Below, piece by piece: positions 17,590 through 24,771 of a stretch of 64,000 nucleotides of DNA. The stretch covers positions 124,001 to 188,000 of the forward strand of contig CAKOXW010000001.1 in the NCBI GenBank assembly GCA_934130375.1. The letters are read 5' to 3'. The stretch's first letter is position 1, and each line of letters opens with the position of its first letter. Below the pieces are notes generated by a model, which was not told the origin of the DNA, did no database searches, and saw nothing but the letters and a program-made list of their open reading frames with translations. The position numbers and the translations under genes are program-made. This DNA is from an uncultured Bacilli bacterium. Its GTDB lineage: Bacteria > Bacillota_I > Bacilli_A > RF39 > UBA660.

Positions 17590-17602
17590 TTTCTTTTTAT
17601 TT
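17575..17602 (+). terminator. Terminator of the nusA-infB operon
   Basis: AAGAAA / TTTCTT hairpin overlapping the rbfA stop, followed by TTTATTTT. Confidence 0.5.
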
Positions 17603-17604
17603 TG

Positions 17605-17628
17605 TGTGTAGTCTTGGTCTTAAATGAT
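17605..17628 (+). repeat. Dispersed post-terminator motif, copy 1
   Basis: TGTGTAGTCTTGGTCTTAAA. It matches the consensus TGTATTCTTGGGCTTAA found directly downstream of plus-strand genes at 28861, 38797, 43786 and 61616. Most divergent copy. Confidence 0.4.
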
Positions 17629-17644
17629 TTTTAGTACAAAAATA

Positions 17645-17666
17645 AAAAGACCTATTTGGTCTTATT
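17645..17666 (-). terminator. Terminator of the VanY-type gene
   Basis: On the minus strand AAGACC / GGTCTT surrounds the stop codon and runs into TTTTTATTTTTG. Confidence 0.7.
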
Positions 17667-18476
17667 TAATAAATATTCTTCTAGTGTTTTATTATTTTCA
17701 TACATATATGTAGCATGTGAAATACCTACATATCTTATATGCCATGGTTCATTTTTATAACCAGTAATATTTTTATTTTCTTCTGTATACCTAATAATAA
17801 ATCCATATAAATGTGCATTATCTTTTAACCAAGTAAATTCTTTAGTATCACCAAAACTTGTATATGGAAGAATAGTATTATATAAATCATATGCATAACC
17901 AGTTTGATGTTCAGAATGTCCTGCTCTTGCAGAGTAGGTGTCAACTATTTCCTTAGTATCATTTCTTAAATATCCTTCATATAATTTTTTCTGATATTCA
18001 TAATCTCTATATGCAGATACTATCTTAATATTAAGACCAAGAGAAAATGCATCATTATATAAATCTTTAAAATGATTATAAGCATCACTATCACCCTTAA
18101 TATTACTATTTATAGCATAAGGATAACCATAATTAATTAAATTATTTGGTACATAATCTTCATCTAAATAATAATATTTATTTACAAGTACTAAGTCAGT
18201 ATACTTATTAATACTTTCAAACTTCTTTTCATAAAAATTATAATCTAAATTTAAATTAACATTTTTTACGATTTCATCTAAAGATAAATTATTATTCTTT
18301 TCTTTATATGCATTATATCTATCTTTATTTTCTTCTTTATAAGTAGTTATTTCTTTAAAAACATTTACTTCATTATTCATATTATTATCCCCCAAATTAT
18401 TCTTTACAATAATTATATAAATGTTTAATGAAATTATTACTAAAATAAGAATAATAAATATAATATTTTTCTTCAT
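17652..18476 (-). CDS. D-alanyl-D-alanine carboxypeptidase, VanY (M15B) family
   Basis: 274 residues with an N-terminal membrane anchor (IIFIILILVIISLNIYI). The C-terminal M15B domain has VSAYRDYEYQKKLYEGYL, the zinc motif SEHQTGYAYDLYN (SxHxxGxAxD), and EPWHIRYVG (catalytic Glu and zinc His). The enzyme trims the terminal D-Ala of peptidoglycan stems outside the membrane. Here it is most likely housekeeping and not vancomycin resistance, since no vanH/A/X-like genes are present. Convergent with rbfA. Confidence 0.85.
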   Translation of the reverse strand: MKKNIIFIILILVIISLNIYIIIVKNNLGDNNMNNEVNVFKEITTYKEENKDRYNAYKEKNNNLSLDEIVKNVNLNLDYNFYEKKFESINKYTDLVLVNKYYYLDEDYVPNNLINYGYPYAINSNIKGDSDAYNHFKDLYNDAFSLGLNIKIVSAYRDYEYQKKLYEGYLRNDTKEIVDTYSARAGHSEHQTGYAYDLYNTILPYTSFGDTKEFTWLKDNAHLYGFIIRYTEENKNITGYKNEPWHIRYVGISHATYMYENNKTLEEYLLNKTK

Positions 18477-18512
18477 ATTACCACCATTTATATTATAATA
18501 TATTCAAATTTA

Positions 18513-19211
18513 TTAGACAAGAGAATAACATTTACGTTTAGATTTAACTTTTCTTGTATTTTTATCTGCAATCACTGAACCTTCTTTTGCTTCTGTATAT
18601 AAATCATCTTTTAAAGGTAACCAAAGATGCAATCTATAATCCCCCTTATCATCAGTTACATCAACCCACTCAGCAATAATGCCTTCATCATTTTCACAAA
18701 CATCCAAACCATGTTTATGCATAATGCCTTCTGAGTTAGAATTAGTTAAATCTGTCCTTGCGTATACTAAGTCAAATCCATTGTAATATGCGTATTCAAT
18801 AGCAAAAGAAACAAGTTCACTACAAGCACCTCTTCCTCTATATTCTTTTAGAGTAGATAATCCGTAGAAATATAGATTACTTGGAATGTGTGCATCACTA
18901 GATTTAAAATCTACTGATACATTTTCTTCATTGTAAGTGCATCCATTCATAGATACTGGTCTTAAATGTTCATCTAAATATAAGAATAACTTACCATTAT
19001 CATTATATAATTTTAATTCTTCACAAGCAGATTCATATGTAATTTCTTCTCCATATTGTTCTTCAAATGATTTTAATAAACTCATAAGTACATAAGCACT
19101 TCTATCTGAGTAATTCATAGTTGCAATGTAACAACCATTATCTAATTTTTTCCATATTTTAAATTCATGTTTATCATTAAATATTTCATTGTAAAATTCT
19201 TTCTTATTCAT
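18513..19211 (-). CDS. GNAT-family N-acetyltransferase
   Basis: 232 residues from ATG 19211 (behind TTGGAGG). The acetyl-CoA motif is YGLSTLKEYRGRGACSELVS (R-G-x-G-A), then AIEYAYYNGFDLVYARTDLTNSNS and a final HKHGLDVCENDEG typical of GNAT motif B. The N-terminal 95 residues are less clear. Substrate unknown. The start lies inside the 3' end of the M20 peptidase gene, so the two are translationally coupled and may act on related substrates. Confidence 0.75.
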   Translation of the reverse strand: MNKKEFYNEIFNDKHEFKIWKKLDNGCYIATMNYSDRSAYVLMSLLKSFEEQYGEEITYESACEELKLYNDNGKLFLYLDEHLRPVSMNGCTYNEENVSVDFKSSDAHIPSNLYFYGLSTLKEYRGRGACSELVSFAIEYAYYNGFDLVYARTDLTNSNSEGIMHKHGLDVCENDEGIIAEWVDVTDDKGDYRLHLWLPLKDDLYTEAKEGSVIADKNTRKVKSKRKCYSLV

Positions 19212-20256
19212 AAAAACCTCCAATAAATTTCTCATATATTTTGTATAATGTATATAAACTATCTTTATTTACAAACTCATTTTTGCAATGAGGAAAATCA
19301 CCAATTGGGTTCATAATTATAGTTGGAATACCTTTATCACTAAAGAATATCGCATCAGATGTAGTTTCACATCCTTTTATAACAATCTCTTTATTAAGAA
19401 CATCACTTGCTTTTTTAATATAATTTTTAACATATTTATTATTTAAATCAGTAGTAAAAGCACTTCCAATAGTTAATACTTCAGTAGTAACTGTATTATC
19501 AATATTTTTAATAAAATTAATAATATCATCTTTATCTTTTTCTAAGTACCTAATATCTAGTATTGCTTCTGCATAATCAGGAACCTGATTATTAGACTTA
19601 CCACCATTTAATTTAGATAAGTTAACACTTGTTATAAACTCATCCTTAGACTTAGGAATAGGGTACTTAGTTATTATTTTATTGTATACATCCATGAGTT
19701 TTAGAATTGCATTAACACCTTCAAATAATTTAGCTGAATGAGCCGGTTTAGTTTTAGTAGATAATTTTAATTGTATTAAACCTTTTTCTTCACTGATTAA
19801 ATCAAAATTAGAACCACCATCAGGTACGATTGCAATCTTACTATTATAAATCTTAGATAACTCATTTGCACAATTACCATCTATTTCTTCATCACTTGTA
19901 ATAAATAAAGCAATATTTAAATCAGTTTTAATATTTTTAAGTAGAGTAAGACAAACTGCAACCGATGCCTTCATGTCTATAGTACCTCTTCCATAAATAT
20001 TATCTTTATCTTCAGTAAAGTCGTATGTATCAGCATGCACGATATCAATATGAGTACACATTATAACATCTAAATCATGACTATTTGTATTTGATAATAC
20101 TAAAGCCTTTTTATCTTTAAACTTATATTCAGTAATTAAAAGATTGCTATAATTCTTTTTAATATAATTAAATAACTTTTCAAATTCATCTTTATTTTCT
20201 TCATAAGTTTTAAAACTTAATAAATCTTTTAATGTTTTAATAATTTCTTCTTTCAT
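19204..20256 (-). CDS. M20-family metallopeptidase/deacylase (ArgE/DapE/CPG2 type)
   Basis: 350 residues. ATG at 20256 follows GGAGG. Metal ligands are in place: VIMCTHIDIVHA (H-x-D), GRGTIDMKAS (bridging Asp), SDEEIDG (catalytic and metal Glu), VPDGG (Asp) and DFPHCKNE (His). A dimerisation domain occupies about residues 165-275. M20 enzymes hydrolyse N-acyl amino acids or dipeptides; the exact substrate cannot be told from the sequence. Expression is probably controlled by the leader at 20279-20490, which has a small ORF, alternative hairpins and a terminator directly upstream. Confidence 0.85.
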   Translation of the reverse strand: MKEEIIKTLKDLLSFKTYEENKDEFEKLFNYIKKNYSNLLITEYKFKDKKALVLSNTNSHDLDVIMCTHIDIVHADTYDFTEDKDNIYGRGTIDMKASVAVCLTLLKNIKTDLNIALFITSDEEIDGNCANELSKIYNSKIAIVPDGGSNFDLISEEKGLIQLKLSTKTKPAHSAKLFEGVNAILKLMDVYNKIITKYPIPKSKDEFITSVNLSKLNGGKSNNQVPDYAEAILDIRYLEKDKDDIINFIKNIDNTVTTEVLTIGSAFTTDLNNKYVKNYIKKASDVLNKEIVIKGCETTSDAIFFSDKGIPTIIMNPIGDFPHCKNEFVNKDSLYTLYKIYEKFIGGFYE

Positions 20257-20278
20257 AAATCCTCCTTCAAAATTAAAA

Positions 20279-20304
20279 GACCCATGTACTTGCATACATA
20301 GGTC
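20279..20304 (-). terminator. Attenuator terminator before the M20 gene
   Basis: On the minus strand GACCTATGTA pairs with TACATGGGTC (10 bp, one G-T) over a 6-base loop, followed by TTTTAATTTT and then the M20 ribosome site. Confidence 0.7.
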
Positions 20305-20330
20305 TTAAATCATTTATAATTTAATCATAT

Positions 20331-20387
20331 GGACACAAGCAACGTAAAACCACTTGTATCCGAATTCTTATTATTCTTCCACAAGTG
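20331..20387 (-). promoter_or_regulatory. Mutually exclusive leader hairpins
   Basis: Minus strand: segment 1 CACTTGT (20381-20387, inside the leader ORF end) can pair with segment 2 ACAAGTG (20351-20357). Alternatively segment 2 as GGATACAAG (20353-20361) pairs with CTTGTGTCC (20331-20339). This is the arrangement expected of ribosome-dependent attenuation. Confidence 0.5.
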
Positions 20388-20436
20388 TAATATGTCTATC
20401 GCGTCTTCTTAATGATAAATTAATAAACTTTTTCAT
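20371..20436 (-). CDS. 21-residue leader peptide, arginine-rich
   Basis: Starts ATG at 20436 behind AAAGGG. The peptide begins MKKFINLS, then LRRRDRH, and ends in Glu-Glu before a double TAA. Four of seven consecutive residues are Arg, including a CGC codon that is rare in this AT-rich genome. Its 3' end overlaps the first arm of an alternative hairpin. It fits a ribosome-stalling leader ORF controlling the downstream M20-GNAT operon. Whether arginine, an antibiotic or another signal is sensed cannot be told. Confidence 0.5.
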   Translation of the reverse strand: MKKFINLSLRRRDRHITLVEE

Positions 20437-20460
20437 AAACATTTCCCTTTCGATGAACGT

Positions 20461-20490
20461 ATAGTAGCACATTTTTAATTTCTTTGTCAA
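20461..20490 (-). promoter_or_regulatory. Promoter of the M20 leader
   Basis: Minus strand TTGACA (20490-20485), 18-base spacer, TACTAT (20466-20461). Transcription would start about 20454, 18 bases before the leader ATG. Confidence 0.65.
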
Positions 20491-20563
20491 CACCTATTTT
20501 TAAATTTAGAATTCTCTTAGTAATAATAGTGCACATATAACATAAATTTTAATGAGGTGTTTT

Positions 20564-21703
20564 ATGAAAAAATTTATGTTGTTTTTAATACTATTATTTG
20601 TATTTATAACTCCAATTTCTGCTGAGGATTTAACTTTAAATGCTAAGAGTTCAATACTAATTGAGGCTAGTACTGGCAAGATATTATATGAAAAAAATAA
20701 AGATGAGAGATATGCCCCGGCATCTATGACAAAAATGATGAGTTTAGTTATTATTATGGATAATATTTACAATGGTAACCTTAGACTAGATGAGATGGTA
20801 AAAACTAGTAAAAATGCATCAGGTATGGGAGGTTCGCAAATATTTTTAAAAGAAGGAGAAGAAATGAGTGTTGATGATATGCTTAAAGGTATCACGATTG
20901 GGTCTGCAAATGATGCGACTGTCGCACTTGCTGAGAGAATTGCCGGATCTGAAGAAGCATTTGTTAAAATTATGAATGAATATGCTAAGAAACTAGGCCT
21001 TAAAAATACTCATTTTAAAAATTGTACTGGTCTTGATGAAAATGATCATTATTCTTCGGCATACGATATGAGTGTTATTGCTAGGGAACTTGTAAAACAT
21101 GATAAAATACTTAATTATTCATCAATATACGAAACATATCTAAGAAGTGATACTGATAATAAATTTTGGTTAGTTAATACTAATAAACTAGTAAGATTTT
21201 ACAAAGGTGTAGACGGGCTTAAAACTGGTTATACAGATACTGCCGGATACTGTTTAACTGCAACTATTAATAAAGATAATATGAGGGTTATAGCAGTAGT
21301 TATGGGTGAAGATAGTAGTACAACAAGGAATAGTGAAGTATCTGGATTACTTGATTATGCATATAATCTTTATAAAAAAGATACTTATATTACTAAAGAA
21401 GAAGTACTTGGTAATGCTAAGGTTGAGAAAGGAAATGTAGAATATGCTAATATAGTTACTAAAGATGATATAAGTATTATAAATAAAAAAGAGTATAAAA
21501 GAGGAGAAATTAAGTTTGAACTTGATTTAAAGAACTTAAAAGCACCTATTAAAAAGGGAGATGTAGTTGGTAAAATCAAGGTTATAGAAAATGGTAATAT
21601 TATAAGCGAGGCAGATGTTACTGTTGATAAAAATATAGATAAAGCAGGGTATTTTACTATGTTTATAAGAAATTTAAAAGAAATAATAAGCGCAAATATA
21701 TAG
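20564..21703 (+). CDS. dacA: Penicillin-binding protein 5-type D-Ala-D-Ala carboxypeptidase
   Basis: 379 residues from ATG 20564 (behind GAGGTG). Signal peptide FMLFLILLFVFITPISA. S11 motifs: SMTKMM (SxxK), GSANDATVALA (SxN-type) and GLKTGYTDTAGYC (KTG). A C-terminal PBP5_C beta domain follows (about 275-360), then an amphipathic tail (FTMFIRNLKEIISA) for membrane attachment. It removes the fifth-position D-Ala from stem peptides; DacF-type sporulation paralogues share this layout. Followed by a terminator overlapping the stop. Confidence 0.9.
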   Translation: MKKFMLFLILLFVFITPISAEDLTLNAKSSILIEASTGKILYEKNKDERYAPASMTKMMSLVIIMDNIYNGNLRLDEMVKTSKNASGMGGSQIFLKEGEEMSVDDMLKGITIGSANDATVALAERIAGSEEAFVKIMNEYAKKLGLKNTHFKNCTGLDENDHYSSAYDMSVIARELVKHDKILNYSSIYETYLRSDTDNKFWLVNTNKLVRFYKGVDGLKTGYTDTAGYCLTATINKDNMRVIAVVMGEDSSTTRNSEVSGLLDYAYNLYKKDTYITKEEVLGNAKVEKGNVEYANIVTKDDISIINKKEYKRGEIKFELDLKNLKAPIKKGDVVGKIKVIENGNIISEADVTVDKNIDKAGYFTMFIRNLKEIISANI

Positions 21704-21716
21704 TTTGCGTTTTTTG
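21691..21716 (+). terminator. Terminator of dacA
   Basis: CGCAAA / TTTGCG hairpin around the stop codon, then TTTTTT. Confidence 0.75.
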
Positions 21717-21749
21717 TATGATATAATTAATAAGAAAGAGGGTGAAAAA

Positions 21750-22079
21750 ATGGCAACAATAGAAGATTTTATGAAATTAGATATTAGAGTTGGTAAAATA
21801 ATTGATGCTAAAATATTTGAAAAGGCAAAAAGACCTGCATATCAACTTAAAATTGATTTTGGTAGTGAAATAGGAATAAAAAAGTCTTCTGCTCAAATAA
21901 CAGAAGTATATAAAGTAGATGATTTAATTGGGAAACAAGTTTTAGCAGTAGTAAATTTTCCACCAAGACAAATTGCAAATTTTTTATCAGAGGTTTTGGT
22001 ACTTGGAACATATAGTAAACAAGGTGTAGTCTTAATAAAACCTGATGAATTAGTAGAAAATGGTGATAAATTAGGTTAA
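21750..22079 (+). CDS. csaA: CsaA-type tRNA-binding-domain protein
   Basis: 109 residues, the family's standard length. ATG 21750 follows GAGGGTG. The single EMAP-II/tRNA-binding OB fold shows LDIRVGKIIDAKIFEKAKRP, then LKIDFG, KKSSAQIT, GKQVLAVVNFPPRQIANF and SEVLVLG. CsaA acts as an export-related chaperone in B. subtilis and binds tRNA-like structures. It stands alone between dacA and the two-component genes. Confidence 0.85.
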   Translation: MATIEDFMKLDIRVGKIIDAKIFEKAKRPAYQLKIDFGSEIGIKKSSAQITEVYKVDDLIGKQVLAVVNFPPRQIANFLSEVLVLGTYSKQGVVLIKPDELVENGDKLG

Positions 22080-22096
22080 TTGCTACGTTTAGTAGC

Positions 22097-22234
22097 ATGC
22101 TTGAATTAGTTGATGAAAGTTATGAAATAGATACAAATGAAAATATAAAAGAAAAATTAGATGCAATAAATAATGAACTAATAAGAAGAAAAGAAAGAAA
22201 AAATGAAATAATAATAAGCGAGGTATTTATATGA
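22097..22234 (+). CDS. Possible 45-residue coiled-coil protein
   Basis: ATG at 22097 opens a frame of 45 codons, charged and helical (NENIKEKLDAINNELIRRK). The stop overlaps the response-regulator ATG by 4 bases (ATGA), suggesting coupling. No convincing ribosome site precedes the start, and the frame is open a little further upstream, so it may be the remnant of a larger gene. Confidence 0.3.
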   Translation: MLELVDESYEIDTNENIKEKLDAINNELIRRKERKNEIIISEVFI

Positions 22235-22914
22235 AAAAAATATTAATTGTTGAAGATGATATTGAATTAAGAAATGAACTTGCTATATTTTTAAATAATA
22301 ATGGTTTTAATTCGGTTTGTTTAGAAAATTTTTCTAATACTTTAAATGACATCTTATCTATTAATCCAGAATTGGTTTTACTTGATATTAATTTGCCTGG
22401 GTGTGATGGTGAATTTATATGTAGAGAATTAAGAAAGAAATCAAATGTTCCAATAATAATTATTACAAGCAAAGATAGTGAACTTGATGAATTAGTAAGT
22501 ATCAATAATGGAGCGGACCATTTTATTACTAAGCCTTTTAATATACAAATTCTTCTTGCGAAGATTAACTCTTTATTAAATCGTTCTAGTTTCACTAATA
22601 CTGATATTATTGATGCTAAGGATTTTATTTTAAATGTGAGTAAATGTACTATAGAAAGTAGAGGAGTATGTATAGAGTTAACTAAGAATGAGTTTAGAAT
22701 TCTAAGGTATTTAGTTTTAAATAGGAATAAGATTGTTACTAGGGAAGATATAATGAATAATTTATGGGATAGTGATTGTTTTATAGGTGATAGTACTTTA
22801 ACTGTTAATATGACTAGAGTTAGAAACAAGTTAGAAAGTATTGGTTTAAAAGAATTATTAGTTACTAAAAGAGGTATTGGGTATATATTAAAGGAGAATA
22901 GTAATGAAATTTAG
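22231..22914 (+). CDS. OmpR-family response regulator (BceR/GraR-like)
   Basis: 227 residues. Receiver domain: EDD near the N-terminus, phospho-acceptor Asp in LVLLDINLPGCDG, Thr in IIIITS and Lys in FITKPF. Winged-helix DNA-binding domain from about residue 130 (LTKNEFRILRYLVLNRNKIV, ending TKRGIGYIL). Its gene overlaps the histidine kinase by 11 bases and precedes a BceAB-type ABC transporter, the standard layout of antimicrobial-peptide sensing modules. Confidence 0.9.
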   Translation: MKKILIVEDDIELRNELAIFLNNNGFNSVCLENFSNTLNDILSINPELVLLDINLPGCDGEFICRELRKKSNVPIIIITSKDSELDELVSINNGADHFITKPFNIQILLAKINSLLNRSSFTNTDIIDAKDFILNVSKCTIESRGVCIELTKNEFRILRYLVLNRNKIVTREDIMNNLWDSDCFIGDSTLTVNMTRVRNKLESIGLKELLVTKRGIGYILKENSNEI

Positions 22915-23917
22915 TGATTTTATTAAAGATAAAATGCTTTCAATTATACTTCTTCTTTTTGGATTAATTACTATAGAAATATTTTTTATGATATATACAC
23001 TTCCTATATTTATTAAAATATATACTTTTTTAATAATAACTATTATGTACCTTGTTGGTATTATGTATGAATATATAAAAAAGAAAAGGTATTATGAATA
23101 TGTATTTAATATGTTAAATGAATTAGATGATAAATATTTAATATCAGAAATTATAAATACACCTAGTTTTACTGAAGGTAAAATATTAAAAGATATACTT
23201 ATGGATATATGTAAATCTATGCATGAAAATGTAAATAAGTATAAATTAAATGAAATTGATTATAAAGAATATATTGAATTATGGATACATGAGATAAAGA
23301 TACCTATCGCAACTACTAAGATGATTATTGAGAATAATAAGAGTAGTGTTACTAAGAGTATATCTGAAGAAGTAGATAAGATAGATAGTTATATTGAACA
23401 GGCACTTTATTATGCAAGGAGTAATAATGTATATAAAGACTACTATATTAAAAAGTGTAAGTTATCTGATATAGTAAATGATAGTATTAAGAAGAATAAA
23501 GTATCTTTAATAGAGAATAAAGTTGAAATTAGGGTTCATAATTTAGATTATAGTGTTAATACTGATAGTAAATGGATTATGTTTATTTTAAATCAAATTA
23601 CTGAGAATAGTATTAAATATAAGTCTAGTGATTCTGTACTTGAGTTTTATGGTAAGAAGAACAAGGATAATGTAATTTTATATATAAAAGATAATGGTAT
23701 TGGTATTAAAAATAGTGAAATAGATAGGGTATTTGATAAGGGGTTTACTGGTACGAATGGTAGACTTGATTTAAAGAAGTCTACTGGTATTGGGTTATAT
23801 TTGTGTAAGAAGTTATGTTTAAAGTTAGGTATTAGTATTAATATTGAGTCTAAAGTAGGTAAGTATACAATTGTATCTTTAGTATTTCCAAATAGTAGTT
23901 ATACTAATTTATCTTAA
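22904..23917 (+). CDS. Intramembrane-sensing histidine kinase (BceS-like)
   Basis: 337 residues. Two membrane helices near the N-terminus (about 13-32 and 38-58) are joined by a very short loop, so there is no sensor domain. This is typical of BceS-type kinases that receive their signal from the ABC permease. DHp: ELWIHEIKIPIATTKMIIE with the His. ATPase: N box NQITENSIKY, G1 IKDNGIGIKNSE, G2 STGIGLYLCKKL. The region after the stop holds a possible regulator site. Confidence 0.9.
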   Translation: MKFSDFIKDKMLSIILLLFGLITIEIFFMIYTLPIFIKIYTFLIITIMYLVGIMYEYIKKKRYYEYVFNMLNELDDKYLISEIINTPSFTEGKILKDILMDICKSMHENVNKYKLNEIDYKEYIELWIHEIKIPIATTKMIIENNKSSVTKSISEEVDKIDSYIEQALYYARSNNVYKDYYIKKCKLSDIVNDSIKKNKVSLIENKVEIRVHNLDYSVNTDSKWIMFILNQITENSIKYKSSDSVLEFYGKKNKDNVILYIKDNGIGIKNSEIDRVFDKGFTGTNGRLDLKKSTGIGLYLCKKLCLKLGISINIESKVGKYTIVSLVFPNSSYTNLS

Positions 23918-23919
23918 TG

Positions 23920-23933
23920 TTACAAAATTGTAG
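23920..23933. promoter_or_regulatory. Possible response-regulator operator before the ABC genes
   Basis: TTACAAAATTGTAG is an imperfect dyad (TTACA-N4-TGTAG). BceR-type sites of related systems are dyads of this kind. It lies 45 bases upstream of a TATAAT at 23978-23983 that has no good -35, fitting activator dependence. Confidence 0.4.
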
Positions 23934-24003
23934 GATTTCTGTAATGTATTTCTATCGCAACTATTTTTCTTAAAGTATATAATTGGTTGCGAAAGGAGAA
24001 ATT

Positions 24004-24771
24004 ATGAAAAATATATTGGAAGTTAAAAATGTAGAAAAGTATTATGGAGGTAGGTCTAATTTAACTAAGGCAGTAGATAATATTAGTTTTAATGTTAAGA
24101 AGGGTGAATTTGTAGGCATAATGGGTGCGAGTGGTAGTGGTAAGACTACTTTACTTAATTGTATTTCTACAATTGATAGAGTAACAACTGGTAATATATT
24201 TATTGATGGTTTAGATATTACTAAGTTAAAAGGTAATAAATTAAATAAGTTTAGAAGAGAAGAACTTGGTTTTATATTTCAAGATTTTAATTTATTAGAT
24301 ACTCTTACTGCTTTTGAGAATATAGCACTTGCGCTTACTATTCAAAAAATTAATGCTAATTCTATTGAAGAAAGAGTTAATGATATAGCGGAAAAGTTAG
24401 ATATTAAGGGTATTTTAAATAAGTATCCATATCAATTAAGTGGTGGTCAAAAACAAAGAGTAGCTTCCGCAAGGGCAATAATTACTAATCCTAAATTGAT
24501 ACTTGCAGATGAACCAACTGGGGCGCTTGATTCTAAGTCTGCTAAGCAGTTATTAGAAATATTTACAACTTTAAATGAAGATATTCATGCGACTATATTA
24601 ATGGTTACACATGATGCATTTACAGCAAGTTATGCTGATAGAATTATATTTATTAAAGATGGTAAGATATTTAATGAATTAGTTAAGGGTAATGATACTA
24701 GGAAAGAATTCTTTGAGAAGATAATTGAAGTACAAACTCTTCTTGGAGGTGAACTTAGCGATGTTATTTAA
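24004..24771 (+). CDS. ABC transporter ATP-binding protein (BceA-like)
   Basis: 255 residues from ATG 24004 (behind AAAGGAG). Walker A GASGSGKTT, Q loop FQDFNLLD, signature LSGGQKQRVASARAI, Walker B LILADEPTGALDS, and H loop VTHD. MacB/BceA group. It energises the FtsX-type permease next door. Together they remove peptide antibiotics such as bacitracin-like compounds from their lipid targets and report flux to the kinase. Confidence 0.9.
   Translation: MKNILEVKNVEKYYGGRSNLTKAVDNISFNVKKGEFVGIMGASGSGKTTLLNCISTIDRVTTGNIFIDGLDITKLKGNKLNKFRREELGFIFQDFNLLDTLTAFENIALALTIQKINANSIEERVNDIAEKLDIKGILNKYPYQLSGGQKQRVASARAIITNPKLILADEPTGALDSKSAKQLLEIFTTLNEDIHATILMVTHDAFTASYADRIIFIKDGKIFNELVKGNDTRKEFFEKIIEVQTLLGGELSDVI

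Noticed and set aside
17652..18476. Vancomycin resistance locus based on the VanY-type enzyme
   Set aside because: No vanA/H/X-type genes are present and M15B carboxypeptidases are common housekeeping wall enzymes. The two-component system at 59796 is far away.
22227..22829. 200-codon minus-strand open frame opposite the response regulator
   Set aside because: The plus-strand frame is a complete OmpR regulator with all catalytic residues; the antisense frame has no start signal and low-complexity Leu/Ser/Ile sequence.
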